DNA of 64,000 bases from Rhodocyclales bacterium. GTDB lineage: Bacteria > Pseudomonadota > Gammaproteobacteria > Burkholderiales > Rhodocyclaceae. The notes under the pieces were generated by a model that saw nothing but the letters and a program-made list of their open reading frames with translations, was not told where the DNA came from and ran no database searches. A program made the translations under genes and the position numbers. This document shows, piece after piece, positions 34,141-42,179 of the stretch. Where the stretch lies: assembly GCA_016235165.1 (NCBI GenBank), contig JACRLX010000024.1, forward strand, positions 1 to 64,000. The letters run 5' to 3'. The first letter of the stretch is position 1; each line of letters opens with the position of its first letter.

Positions 34141-35760
34141 TCATTGTTCGTTATTGAGTACGATGGCCGTGCTGACCAGTTGGTGCACGCCGCCGACCAT
34201 GCTCATCTTGAAACCGTAGTAGGGCAGCACCTTGGTGAATTGCGCCTTGCAGATGGCGCAGATGGTGGCCATGAAGTTGACGCCATGCTGGTCGGCCACC
34301 TGCTTCAGCGCCTCCATGCGCGGCAGTGCGCCCTTGACGCGCAGATCGAGCAGCTCGTCGGTCAAGAGGCCGCCGCCACCGCCGCAGCAGAAGGTCTTTT
34401 CGCGCGTGGTGGCTTCCGACATGTCGACATAGTGGTTGGCCACGGCGCGGATGATGTTGCGCGGGATGTCGAACTGGCCGCCGGCGTAGTCGCCCATGCG
34501 CGAGCCGCGGGCGACGTTGCAGGAATCGTGGAAGGTGACGATGCGGTGGTCGTTGGCTGCCTTGTCGAACTTCAGGCGGCCGGCCTGGATCAGGTCCCAG
34601 GTCACTTCGCAGATGTGCGAGGGCTGCTTGTAGTTGGGGTCGAGCTGCTTCTGCAACTGGATCGCAAACGGGTCCGGTTTGCCAACCCCGGCGCCGGCGC
34701 CGATGCCGGTCAGGGTGTTCCAGAAGGCATAGGCGACGCGCCAGGCGTGGCCGCACTCGCCGACCACGATGCGCTTGACGCCGAGTTCCAGCGCGGCTTC
34801 GCGCACGCGCATGGCGATCTTCTGCATCTGCTCGTAGTTGCCGATGAACATGCCGAAGTTGCCGGCCTCCGAGGCCTTCGAGGACAGCGTCCAGGATATG
34901 CCGGCGGCGTGGAAGACCTTGCCGTAGCCGATCAGGCTGTCGACATGCGGTTCGGCGAAGAAGTCGGCTGAGGGCGTCACCAGCAGCACTTCGGCGCCCT
35001 GCATGTCGAGCGGATACTTGACGGCCGCGCCGGTGTCTTCCAGCACGTCCTCTTCCAGGCCTTCCAGCGTGTTTTCCAGCGCCGGGCCGGGCAGGCCGAG
35101 GTTGTTGCCGATCTTGTGCACCTTGCCGATGATCTCGTTCACATACTTGTGCCCGTGACCGACGGTATGCATGATCTCCTTGGCCGCCATGGTGACTTCG
35201 GCGGTGTCGATGCCGTAGGGGCAGAACACCGAACAGCGGCGACACTCGGAGCACTGGTTGTAATAGCGGAACCAGTCGTCGAGCACGTCCTTGGTCATGT
35301 CGCGGGCGCCGACCAGCTTGGGGAAGAGTTTGCCGGGCAGGGTGTAATAGCGGCGATACACCGAGCGCATCAGGTCTTGCCTCGCCACCGGCATGTTCTT
35401 CGGGTCGCCGGTGCCGATGAAATAGTGGCACTTGTCGGTGCAGGCGCCGCAATGCACGCAGGCGTCCATGTACACGCGCAGCGAGCGGTACTTGCCCAGC
35501 AGTTCGCCCATCTTGGCAACGGCCTTCTGTTCCCAGCCATCGAGCAGGGCGCCGGGAAAGCCGATCGCCTCGTTGTGGGCAGCGGCGGCGACGAAGGGGT
35601 TCGATCCCGTCATCGCGTCCGGTTGCAACGCGGGAATCGTGGGGAATTCGCGGTAGGCGGGCGCCTCGACCTTGGGCTTGGCCGGGGCAGCCGATTTGGC
35701 GACCGCTGGCGAAGAAGTCGGCGCTGGCGCTACGGCGACGGGTGTGGTTTCGTCGGCCAT
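34141..35760 (-). CDS. dsrK: DsrK, HdrD-like catalytic subunit
   Basis: 539 residues. Two 4Fe-4S motifs (CVHCGACTDKCHYFI, CSECRRCSVFCPYGI) and CCG-type segments (FHDSCNVARG, FCCGGGGGLL, CAICKAQF) that bind the noncubane cluster of heterodisulfide-reductase-like proteins. It likely handles the DsrC trisulfide or disulfide at the cytoplasmic side. The first 40 residues form a Pro/Ala-rich tail; a 23-bp repeat encodes VAVAPAPTS there. ATG 35760 is taken; TTG 35766 would add two residues. Confidence 0.95.
   Translation of the reverse strand: MADETTPVAVAPAPTSSPAVAKSAAPAKPKVEAPAYREFPTIPALQPDAMTGSNPFVAAAAHNEAIGFPGALLDGWEQKAVAKMGELLGKYRSLRVYMDACVHCGACTDKCHYFIGTGDPKNMPVARQDLMRSVYRRYYTLPGKLFPKLVGARDMTKDVLDDWFRYYNQCSECRRCSVFCPYGIDTAEVTMAAKEIMHTVGHGHKYVNEIIGKVHKIGNNLGLPGPALENTLEGLEEDVLEDTGAAVKYPLDMQGAEVLLVTPSADFFAEPHVDSLIGYGKVFHAAGISWTLSSKASEAGNFGMFIGNYEQMQKIAMRVREAALELGVKRIVVGECGHAWRVAYAFWNTLTGIGAGAGVGKPDPFAIQLQKQLDPNYKQPSHICEVTWDLIQAGRLKFDKAANDHRIVTFHDSCNVARGSRMGDYAGGQFDIPRNIIRAVANHYVDMSEATTREKTFCCGGGGGLLTDELLDLRVKGALPRMEALKQVADQHGVNFMATICAICKAQFTKVLPYYGFKMSMVGGVHQLVSTAIVLNNEQ
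35715..35737 (+). repeat. 23-bp dispersed repeat, copy g (inside dsrK)
   Basis: AAGTCGGCGCTGGCG followed by CTACGGCG, identical to the nifJ copy but antisense to the gene and translated as VAVAPAPTS at residues 8-15 of DsrK. Confidence 0.85.
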
Positions 35761-35762
35761 GG

Positions 35763-36488
35763 TCAATTCTTGCTATCGAGTTGCGCGGCCCAGGGCGCCA
35801 AGTGGCGCGTTTCGCGGGGGTTGTCGACCTGGTTGCGGGTCGGCGAGAAGAACACGCCGGGGGCGTGCAGCAGTTTGGACAGCGGGAACACGATCATCAG
35901 CAGCGCCACCATGCCAAGGTGCAGGTAGAGGCCGGGGTGGGCGGGCAGCGGATGGATCTCGAACACCATCAGGCCCAGGAAGAAGGTCTTCACGGCGACG
36001 ACGTCGGTATGCATCAGGAACTTCATTGCCAGGCCGGTGAAGGCGATGCCCAGCAGCAGTGCCAGCATCAGGTGGTCGGAGGGCGTCGAGATGTAGCGGA
36101 TGCGCTCGACCAGGAAGCGGCGTGCCCACAGTCCTGCAAGTCCGGCGGCCATGGCAAAGCCGGCATACATGCCAAAGGGCTGGATGAAAGCGATGATGAA
36201 ATTCACCGGCTCGGTGAAGTAGCGCACATGGCGCAGCAACACCAGGGCGAGGCCGACGTGGAACAGCCAGCCCAGCGCCCAGATCCACAGGTTGGACTTG
36301 AACAGGCTTTCGAAGAACAGCACTTCGCGGAACATGCGGAAGACGACGCCACCCGTGGTGGTCGGCGCCGGCGTGGTCGGGATCTTCAAGGGCGCGGGAA
36401 CGCGCGCGTACTCGTAGATCCGGTACGCCACGCCACCCACCAGGATCAGGGTGGCGGCATAGAACAGCAGGGCGAAGACGAGGTTCAT
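35763..36488 (-). CDS. dsrM: DsrM, NarI-like cytochrome b subunit
   Basis: 241 residues with five to six membrane helices. His residues in GWLFHVGLALVLLRHVRYF and HPGLYLHLGMVALLMIVF are candidate haem b ligands, as in the NarI family. It connects DsrK to the quinone pool. It is preceded by a 19-bp-arm hairpin after dsrC and followed by dsrK after 2 bases. Confidence 0.94.
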   Translation of the reverse strand: MNLVFALLFYAATLILVGGVAYRIYEYARVPAPLKIPTTPAPTTTGGVVFRMFREVLFFESLFKSNLWIWALGWLFHVGLALVLLRHVRYFTEPVNFIIAFIQPFGMYAGFAMAAGLAGLWARRFLVERIRYISTPSDHLMLALLLGIAFTGLAMKFLMHTDVVAVKTFFLGLMVFEIHPLPAHPGLYLHLGMVALLMIVFPLSKLLHAPGVFFSPTRNQVDNPRETRHLAPWAAQLDSKN

Positions 36489-36563
36489 GTCAGGTATCAG
36501 GGATCAGGTATCAGGTATCAGAGGCAGGGCGCTATCGCGGCGATCTGATTCCTGATCCCTGAC
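36489..36563 (-). repeat. Direct/inverted repeat between dsrC and dsrM
   Basis: Three tandem-like CAGGTATCAG units (36491-36521) and an inverted copy (36545-36563). The arms 36496-36514 and 36545-36563 pair over 19 bases with 2 mismatches around a 30-base loop. In the transcript this would protect the 3-prime end of dsrC or dampen readthrough into dsrM. Confidence 0.75.
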
Positions 36564-36568
36564 CTCTG

Positions 36569-36904
36569 TCAAACGCAGCCGGTCGGCTTGGGCAGGCCGG
36601 CGATCTTGCAGGCCTGCTTGGCGGGACCGTAGGGGAAGAGGTCGTACAGGTACTGACTGGTGCCCTTCTCCGGGCCGAGCTTCTTGCCGATGGCCTTGGT
36701 CAGCACACGTACGGCCGGGGCGATCTGAAACTCGTTGTAGTAGTCACGCAGGAAGTTGATGACTTCCCAGTGCTGGTCGGTCATTTCGACCGACTCGGTG
36801 GTGGCGAGGTAGGCGCCGACTTCTTCGTTCCAGTCGCCGAGATTGACCAGATAGCCTTCTTCGTCGGTTTCGTAGCTCTTGCCGCTAACTTCGATGGTGC
36901 CCAT
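36569..36904 (-). CDS. dsrC: DsrC, sulfur carrier protein
   Basis: 111 residues. The C-terminal arm carries both redox cysteines, Cys99 and Cys110 (QACKIAGLPKPTGCV), ten residues apart, as needed to bind sulfur and form the disulfide or trisulfide with DsrAB. Conserved core: DEEGYLVNLGDWNEEV and DQHWEVINFLRDYY. It receives persulfide sulfur from DsrEFH and is the substrate of DsrAB. Strong Shine-Dalgarno (AAGGAG) upstream. Confidence 0.97.
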   Translation of the reverse strand: MGTIEVSGKSYETDEEGYLVNLGDWNEEVGAYLATTESVEMTDQHWEVINFLRDYYNEFQIAPAVRVLTKAIGKKLGPEKGTSQYLYDLFPYGPAKQACKIAGLPKPTGCV

Positions 36905-36943
36905 GTGTGTCTCCTTGGAGTGAGGCGGGTAAATGGAAAAGGA

Positions 36944-37240
36944 TTAAAGCCAGGACTGGTTGGTCGGATACTCGGCGACGAGATCGACAAAGCCGCCGTA
37001 GTCGACCGAGGTCACGCCTTCAAGCAGGCGATCCGTCATGCCGCGGGCATCGAGATCGGGGCCGAGCACATAGACCTTGATGCCGGCCATGGCGGCGGTG
37101 ATCTTGTCGGCGGCGGCGTTGCCGCGCGTCGCTGCGTATACCGCGTCTTCGGTCAGCAGCAGGGCGCCGCCCTGGGCCACGCGCAGGCAGGCGTCCAGCG
37201 CGTTGCGTTCGAGGGGGGATTTGTTGACGATGTGCAGCAT
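36944..37240 (-). CDS. dsrH: DsrH, TusB-like sulfur relay subunit
   Basis: 98 residues from ATG 37240 (MLHIVNKSPLERNALDACL). Cys18 matches the conserved cysteine of DsrH, which is close to the DsrC-docking surface. Together with DsrE and DsrF it forms the heterohexamer that hands sulfur to DsrC. It is unusual in being 176 bases from dsrF; a GC hairpin lies in that gap. Confidence 0.93.
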   Translation of the reverse strand: MLHIVNKSPLERNALDACLRVAQGGALLLTEDAVYAATRGNAAADKITAAMAGIKVYVLGPDLDARGMTDRLLEGVTSVDYGGFVDLVAEYPTNQSWL

Positions 37241-37310
37241 TTGAATTCCCTTAACGTGAAGCAACAGAAGGGGTCGCTGGTGATATCGGGCGCAGCGAGC
37301 CGTTCAGGAA

Positions 37311-37326
37311 CCCCCCGCGAGGGGGG
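37311..37326. repeat. GC hairpin in the dsrF-dsrH gap
   Basis: Perfect stem CCCCCC-GCGA-GGGGGG with a GNRA-like tetraloop, followed by a second G-run (GGGGGGCGGG). It has no T run and may be a REP-type element or mRNA processing site. The rest of 37241-37416 shows no gene. Confidence 0.6.
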
Positions 37327-37416
37327 CGAAGGGGGGCGGGCCGAGTTTGCCCGCTCATGGCAGCGCGAGTGTGCAGGCGTTTCATGATTTATGGCTGGTG
37401 ATCGGAGTCATGGGCG

Positions 37417-37788
37417 TCAGAAGCTGAGGACGACGTCCATGGTTTCCATCAGCTTGCCCATCTCCGCCTTCGACATCACCGTGACATCGACCAGCAGGTC
37501 GTCCTCGGTGAGGCCGCGGGCGGCCAGCGATTCCTGCTCGACGTAGAGCTTCTCGATGTCGTAGCCATCCAGCGCGCGGTAGGTGGGCGAGAAGTTCTTG
37601 TTCTCGATGCCCTTGGTCTGCTGGCCCTTCTTCAACTGGAACACGCCGTCGTCCATGAAGACGAGGCTGACGTCCTGGTCGAAGGCGGCGGAGATCAGCA
37701 CCACTTCCAGCGACTCCAGCGCGTAGATGGTGCCGTAGGGCGCCTTGCGGTTGACGAACATGAATTTCTTGACGGTGCCTTCACTCAT
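37417..37788 (-). CDS. dsrF: DsrF, TusC-like sulfur relay subunit
   Basis: 123 residues of the DsrE/F-like fold (FMFVNRKAPYGTIYALESLEVVLISAAFDQDVSLVFMDDGVFQ). No conserved cysteine, as expected: DsrF is structural within the DsrE2F2H2 hexamer. Next to dsrE with one base between them. Confidence 0.93.
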   Translation of the reverse strand: MSEGTVKKFMFVNRKAPYGTIYALESLEVVLISAAFDQDVSLVFMDDGVFQLKKGQQTKGIENKNFSPTYRALDGYDIEKLYVEQESLAARGLTEDDLLVDVTVMSKAEMGKLMETMDVVLSF

Positions 37789-37789
37789 G

Positions 37790-38149
37790 TCAGTCTCCGA
37801 AAGTCACCAGGCGGTCGGCCTCGATGCCGGCTTCGACCAGTTGTCCAAGTCCGGAGATGCGGAATCCCGGCGCCAGGTTTTCGTCCTTGATGCCGCGACG
37901 CAGTGCGGCGGCAACGCAGACCACGAGGTCCAGCTTGTGCTCGTCGGCCAGCTTCGACCAGCGCTGGACGATGTTGCGGTCGTCCTGCGGCGGCTCGGTC
38001 AGCGAGGAGGAGTTGTTCACGCCGTCGTGATAGAAGAACACGCGGCGGATCTCGTGGCCCTTGGCCAGCGCGGCCTTGCAGAACAGGAAGGCCGTGTCGG
38101 TCGCCTGGTGCTGGTAGGGCCCTTCGTTGATCAGGATGGCGATTTTCAT
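37790..38149 (-). CDS. dsrE: DsrE, sulfur-transfer subunit with active cysteine
   Basis: 119 residues from ATG 38149. Cys78 (LDLVVCVAAALRRG) aligns with the sulfur-binding Cys78 of Allochromatium DsrE. DsrEFH occurs only in sulfur oxidisers, so this gene, with DsrL, argues strongly for reverse operation of the pathway. It is 13 bases from dsrB. Confidence 0.95.
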   Translation of the reverse strand: MKIAILINEGPYQHQATDTAFLFCKAALAKGHEIRRVFFYHDGVNNSSSLTEPPQDDRNIVQRWSKLADEHKLDLVVCVAAALRRGIKDENLAPGFRISGLGQLVEAGIEADRLVTFGD

Positions 38150-38162
38150 CGTCAGGCTTTCC

Positions 38163-39242
38163 TCAGAAGCGAACGTGGTTCGACGCGTTGAGGTTGGCCC
38201 GCGAGCCACGCCAATCGTCGATCAGGTACTTGGTGAAGGGCAGGCCGGTCTTTTCGAAGAAACGCGGCCAGCCGATGCGGTCGATCCAGTCGGCCATGCG
38301 CTCCCAGGGGCGGGCGTCGGCCTTGTAGGTGCGCAGGATGCGGCCCACCACTTCGTTGACCTCGGGCCAGCGCGGGGCATTGTTGGGCAGGCCGGAGGCG
38401 ACCATCTTCATGAAGGTGGGCTTGCCGCGCGCGTTGGAGTTCTTGCCGCCGACCCAGATCGCCAGCTTGGAGTGCTCGGGGTCGTTGATCTGCATGGGCG
38501 GGCAGGGGGGGTAGCAGGCGCCGCAGCAGATGCACTTCTTTTCATCGACTTCCAGCGAGGGCTTGCCATTGACCAGGGCCGGACGGATCGCGGCGACCGG
38601 GCAGCGGGCAACCACGGCGGGGCGTTCGCAGACGTTGGCGACGAGGTCGTGGTTGATTTTCGGCGGCTTGGTGTGCTGCACGATCACGGCGAGGTCGGCT
38701 TGGCCGCCGCAATTGATTTCGCAGCAGGAGGTCGAGAGGTGCACGCGGTTGGGCATCTGCTCGTTCTTGAACTCGTCATAGAGCTGGTCCATCATCGACT
38801 TGACCACGCCAGAGGCGTCGGTGCCGGGGATGTCGCAGTGCAGCCAGCCCTGGGTGTGGGCGACCATGGTCACCGAGTTGCCGGTGCCGCCGACGGGGAA
38901 GCCTTCGCCTTCCAGCTTGGCGATCAGCGGATCGACCTTCTTCTGGTCGGCGACGATGTATTCGATGTTGGAACGGATGGTGAAGCGCACGAAGCCTTCG
39001 GCGTACTGCTCGGCGATGTCGCACAGCTTGCGGATGGTATGGGTGTCCATCTGGCGCTGGGTGCCGGCACGCACCGACCAGACCTGGTCGCCGGAATGCG
39101 CGACGTGGTGCAGGACGCCGGGACGGGGGCGATCGTGATACTTCCAGTTGCCCCGGTTCTTCAGCAGCGTCGGGTGCATGTACTTGTCGTTGTCGGGTAC
39201 GCCGCACTCGACCGCCTTGCGCAGTGCTTGGGCTTCAGCCAT
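38163..39242 (-). CDS. dsrB: Dissimilatory sulfite reductase beta subunit (oxidative type)
   Basis: 359 residues. Cluster and sirohaem region: LSTSCCEINCGGQADLAV; ferredoxin insertion: KKCICCGACYPPCPPMQI. With DsrA it forms the alpha2beta2 enzyme that, in the oxidative direction, turns DsrC-bound sulfane sulfur into sulfite. ATG 39242 has an AGGAGA-like sequence upstream (GGAGACAACC). Confidence 0.97.
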   Translation of the reverse strand: MAEAQALRKAVECGVPDNDKYMHPTLLKNRGNWKYHDRPRPGVLHHVAHSGDQVWSVRAGTQRQMDTHTIRKLCDIAEQYAEGFVRFTIRSNIEYIVADQKKVDPLIAKLEGEGFPVGGTGNSVTMVAHTQGWLHCDIPGTDASGVVKSMMDQLYDEFKNEQMPNRVHLSTSCCEINCGGQADLAVIVQHTKPPKINHDLVANVCERPAVVARCPVAAIRPALVNGKPSLEVDEKKCICCGACYPPCPPMQINDPEHSKLAIWVGGKNSNARGKPTFMKMVASGLPNNAPRWPEVNEVVGRILRTYKADARPWERMADWIDRIGWPRFFEKTGLPFTKYLIDDWRGSRANLNASNHVRF

Positions 39243-39292
39243 GGTTGTCTCCGGAAAAGTCGATATAACGAGTAGGGTTTTGAACGCGTCCG

Positions 39293-39321
39293 GGCTCCCG
39301 CCGGGTCTGCCGGAGGGAGCC
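39293..39321 (-). repeat. Hairpin between dsrA and dsrB
   Basis: Arms GGCTCCC (39293-39299) and GGGAGCC (39315-39321) around a partly paired GC loop, 50 bases ahead of dsrB. It could set the dsrA:dsrB message ratio or be a processing site; there is no T run. Confidence 0.6.
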
Positions 39322-39332
39322 TGTCGCGATGC

Positions 39333-40631
39333 TTAGGCCGCGGCCTTCTTCTTGGCTTCGATCTTCGCCACTTCCTCATCCCAGCCGTCGGTGCGGACGT
39401 AGGGATTGGTGCGCGGCGTATTGATCATGTGCGGATCGACGTCGAGGCCGATGCCTTCGAGGAAGTTCACCAGGCCGATGCGCTCGATCATTTCGCCGGT
39501 GCGCTCGTGCTCCAGCGCGTTTTCGGCGAAGAAGTCGATGATCGACTGGGCCAGTTCGACCAGCTTCTCGCGGTCTTCCTCGGTATCCAGCTTCATGAAG
39601 GGAACCACCAGCGTGCCCATCAGGCCGCCGATCTTGAGGTGGCTCTTGCCGCCGACCAGGATCGAGGCGCCCTTGTCCTTGCCCGGAGCCAGGGCGCCGG
39701 TCATGACGTTGATGCAGTGCATGCAGCGCACGCAGTCCTTGTTGTCGATTTCCAGGCACTGCTTGCCATCCAGCGCCACGGCGGAGATGTGTCCATCCTT
39801 GCGCACCGCGCCGGCATCCTTGATCTGCAGCGCCTTGGTCGGGCAGCGCGAGACCACGTCGTTGATCAGCTCGTTCATGCCGTGCTTGGCGAACCACTTC
39901 TGGCCCAGCTCGTCGTCGGTGCGGATGTTGTCGCGCCAGGTGCCGATCACGGCCATGTCGGAACGCTGGATGGCGTTCATGCAGTCGTTGCCGCAGCCGG
40001 AGAACTTGAACTTGAACTTGTAGGGCAGGGCGGGACGATGGATGTCGTCGAGGAAGCTGTTGATCACCGCCTTGTGCGCCTTGGCTTCGTCGTAGCAGGA
40101 CTGCTCGCAGCGCGCCGCGCCGACGCAGGACATCGAGGTGCGCACGGCCGGGCCGGCGCCGCCGAGGTCGAAGCCCATTTCATTGATCTCGTCCCAGGCC
40201 TTCTGCACGTTTTCGGTGGTGCAGCCCTGCATCATGATGTCGCCCGACTGGCCGTGCAGCGCGATCAGGCCGGAACCGTACTTGTCCCAGATGTCGCAAA
40301 GCTGGCGCAGGGTAGCGGTGTCGTAGTGCATGCCCGGAGGCGGCATGACACGGATGGTGTGGAACTCGGCGGCGTCCTTGAACACGGCCTGGCCGTTGGC
40401 GTCCTTGATCTCGGTGAAGCGGGGGATGACGCCGCCGCCGTAGCCGCGCACGCCGACCGTGCCGCCCTTCCAGTAGCCCTTGCGGGTCTGGTAGGACTGC
40501 TCGAGGTGACCGAGGACATCGACCACGTAGTCCTTGTCCTTGGCCAGGCGCTTCAGGCCGGTGACAAAACTGGGCCAGGGCCCGGTTTCCAGTTGATCCA
40601 GGTTCGGGGTGGGGTGCATGGGCTTGGCCAT
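39333..40631 (-). CDS. dsrA: Dissimilatory sulfite reductase alpha subunit (oxidative type)
   Basis: 432 residues from ATG 40631, with GAGGAGA upstream. Sirohaem-[4Fe-4S] ligands: Cys-x5-Cys in SCVGAARCEQSC and Cys-x3-Cys in SGCGNDCMN. The ferredoxin insertion has CVRCMHCINVM and an upstream RCPTKAL segment. Gene order dsrABEFHCMKLJOPNR is the same as in purple and chemotrophic sulfur oxidisers; no dsrD, the reductive-type marker, is seen. Upstream DNA (40632-40812) is shared with the divergent cassette. Confidence 0.97.
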   Translation of the reverse strand: MAKPMHPTPNLDQLETGPWPSFVTGLKRLAKDKDYVVDVLGHLEQSYQTRKGYWKGGTVGVRGYGGGVIPRFTEIKDANGQAVFKDAAEFHTIRVMPPPGMHYDTATLRQLCDIWDKYGSGLIALHGQSGDIMMQGCTTENVQKAWDEINEMGFDLGGAGPAVRTSMSCVGAARCEQSCYDEAKAHKAVINSFLDDIHRPALPYKFKFKFSGCGNDCMNAIQRSDMAVIGTWRDNIRTDDELGQKWFAKHGMNELINDVVSRCPTKALQIKDAGAVRKDGHISAVALDGKQCLEIDNKDCVRCMHCINVMTGALAPGKDKGASILVGGKSHLKIGGLMGTLVVPFMKLDTEEDREKLVELAQSIIDFFAENALEHERTGEMIERIGLVNFLEGIGLDVDPHMINTPRTNPYVRTDGWDEEVAKIEAKKKAAA

Positions 40632-40812
40632 GGTCAGTCTCTCCTCGTTGTCGGGGTGGTACGCGATTGTCGAATCATAGGGTTGGGTGCGGTGCACAAG
40701 CCATACTCCCGGCAGGTAAACGGACCTACCCGAAAGGGTTATATGCTTCCACTACCTTGCGGGAATGGCCCTGCTACCCGCCGAATGCCATAGTCCCGAC
40801 CCGAGGAAATCC

Positions 40813-41049
40813 GTGGATAACGTCAAGACACTTGCCAAGTTTCGTGTGCCGATCGGCAACCAGGCGATCGAACTCCAGGAGTTCGTCTATGAAGCCGGCG
40901 GCATGCCCATGCTGCGCACGCGCATCCGCGAAGGCAGCCGCTTCACCATCTTCGACATCGATCCGCTGACCGCCGCCCAATGGGGCAAGGTGCTCAGCGA
41001 CTGGGCCGCGGCGCAGCCGGGTGCCGCTACCCCGGGAGGCGAAGCGTGA
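40813..41049 (+). CDS. Small conserved-looking protein of the dsr-flanking cassette
   Basis: 78 residues from GTG 40813, preceded by GAGGA. Sequence includes LAKFRVPIGNQAIELQEFVYE and a REGSRFTIFDIDPLTAAQWGKVL segment. No cysteine and no family I recognise; mostly mixed alpha/beta. It is the first gene of a tight run that diverges from dsrA, and its stop overlaps the next start (GTGA). Confidence 0.65.
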   Translation: MDNVKTLAKFRVPIGNQAIELQEFVYEAGGMPMLRTRIREGSRFTIFDIDPLTAAQWGKVLSDWAAAQPGAATPGGEA

Positions 41050-41672
41050 GGGACTGGCCCGAGGAGGCTTCCGCGAACATGGTCGATGTCGTCTTCGAGC
41101 TCGACGCCGGGACGCTTGCCACCGATCACGCCGAAGCCCTCTCGGTGGCTTTGCGCGCCGCCTTGCCCTGGCTCGACGAGGAGCCGCGCGCCGGCATCCT
41201 GCCCCTTTCCGGTCTGGGGCGTGGCGATGGCGGGCATTTTGTCGGTCGCCGCAGCCGCCTGACGCTGCGCGTGCCCAATCACCGTGGCGCCAGCGCCGAC
41301 TCCTTGAGCGGCCGCCGGCTGGATGTGGCCGGGCAGCCGCTGGGCATCGGCCGCGCCAGCCGGCGCCCCTTGCTGCCGGTGACCGAGGTCGTGTATTCGC
41401 ACTTCGTCAGCTACGAAACGGCGGACGAGATCGCTTTCCTGGCCGCCTGTCGTGCCGAGCTTGCCGAACGCGGCCTCGGCGCGCAGCCGGTCACCGGCCG
41501 TGCCCGTCGCCTGCGCTGCGGCGGAACCGAAGTGCATGGTTTCGCCCTGATGCTGCACGGCCTCAAGCGGGCGGAGTCCGTCGCCATCCAGGAAGCCGGC
41601 CTGGGCCGCCACCATCTGCTGGGCTGCGGCCTGTTCGTGCCGCACAAATCCATCGCCGCCGTTGGCGAATAG
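41046..41672 (+). CDS. Cas6/Cmx6-like protein in the dsr-flanking cassette
   Basis: 208 residues from GTG 41046 (ATG 41079 is an alternative with a cleaner N-terminus, MVDVVFELD). The protein resembles the Cas6/Cmx6 family of type I-MYXAN CRISPR systems, with a ferredoxin-like N-half (LPWLDEEPRAGILPL) and at 185-195 the G-rich loop GLGRHHLLGCG, matching GhGxxxxxGhG, then LFVPHKSI. Cas6 enzymes cut RNA at hairpins. No CRISPR array or other cas gene lies here; it sits between sulfur genes, so a non-CRISPR role is likely. Catalytic residues cannot be judged by eye. Confidence 0.7.
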   Translation: MRDWPEEASANMVDVVFELDAGTLATDHAEALSVALRAALPWLDEEPRAGILPLSGLGRGDGGHFVGRRSRLTLRVPNHRGASADSLSGRRLDVAGQPLGIGRASRRPLLPVTEVVYSHFVSYETADEIAFLAACRAELAERGLGAQPVTGRARRLRCGGTEVHGFALMLHGLKRAESVAIQEAGLGRHHLLGCGLFVPHKSIAAVGE

Positions 41673-41696
41673 CAAGTTCAAAGGGAGAAGACACAC

Positions 41697-42179
41697 ATGA
41701 CAGACATTGCCACCGTCACGCTGGATACCAGCGGGCTACCCTGCCCGGCACCGCTGCTGGGCGCCAAGAAAATCGTCGACGACCTGCAGCCGGGCCAGAC
41801 GCTGAGGCTGATATCGGATTGCCCCGGCACCGCCGATGACCTCTTCGCCTGGGCGAAATTCACCGGCAACCAGGTGCTCGAATCGAAGAAGCAGGCCGAC
41901 GGCAAGACCGCCTACCTGATCCAGCGCGCCGGCAGCGCGGCGGCGACGCCGATCCCGCATGTCACCTTGGACATGCGCGGTGTCTCCTGTCCCGGCCCCA
42001 TCCTCGAAGCGAAAAAACTGCTCGACGGCATGAAGGCCGGCGAGGTATTGCAACTGGTCAGTGATTGCCCCGGTTCGGCCGACGATATCGCTTCCTGGGC
42101 CAAGGCCGGTGCGGCGGAACTGCTGTTCAGCCACGAAACGGGCAAGGGAATTCACGAGTTTTTCTTGAGGAGACGCTAA
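41697..42179 (+). CDS. Tandem TusA-domain sulfurtransferase
   Basis: 160 residues made of two complete TusA domains (about 1-80 and 85-160), each with the CPxP active site: Cys16-PAP and Cys98-PGP. Ordinary TusA is a single 75-80-residue domain. TusA accepts persulfide sulfur from rhodaneses or IscS and passes it to DsrEFH, so this protein could feed the divergent operon. Its TAA overlaps the next ATG by one base. Confidence 0.9.
   Translation: MTDIATVTLDTSGLPCPAPLLGAKKIVDDLQPGQTLRLISDCPGTADDLFAWAKFTGNQVLESKKQADGKTAYLIQRAGSAAATPIPHVTLDMRGVSCPGPILEAKKLLDGMKAGEVLQLVSDCPGSADDIASWAKAGAAELLFSHETGKGIHEFFLRRR

Noticed and set aside
40632-40812. dsrA promoter
   Set aside because: TATGAT-like and TTGTGC-like boxes are visible on the minus strand but are spaced only 14 bases, so I do not call a promoter.
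40632-41045. CRISPR array near the Cas6-like gene
   Set aside because: No regularly spaced repeats of 25-40 bases occur here or elsewhere in the window.
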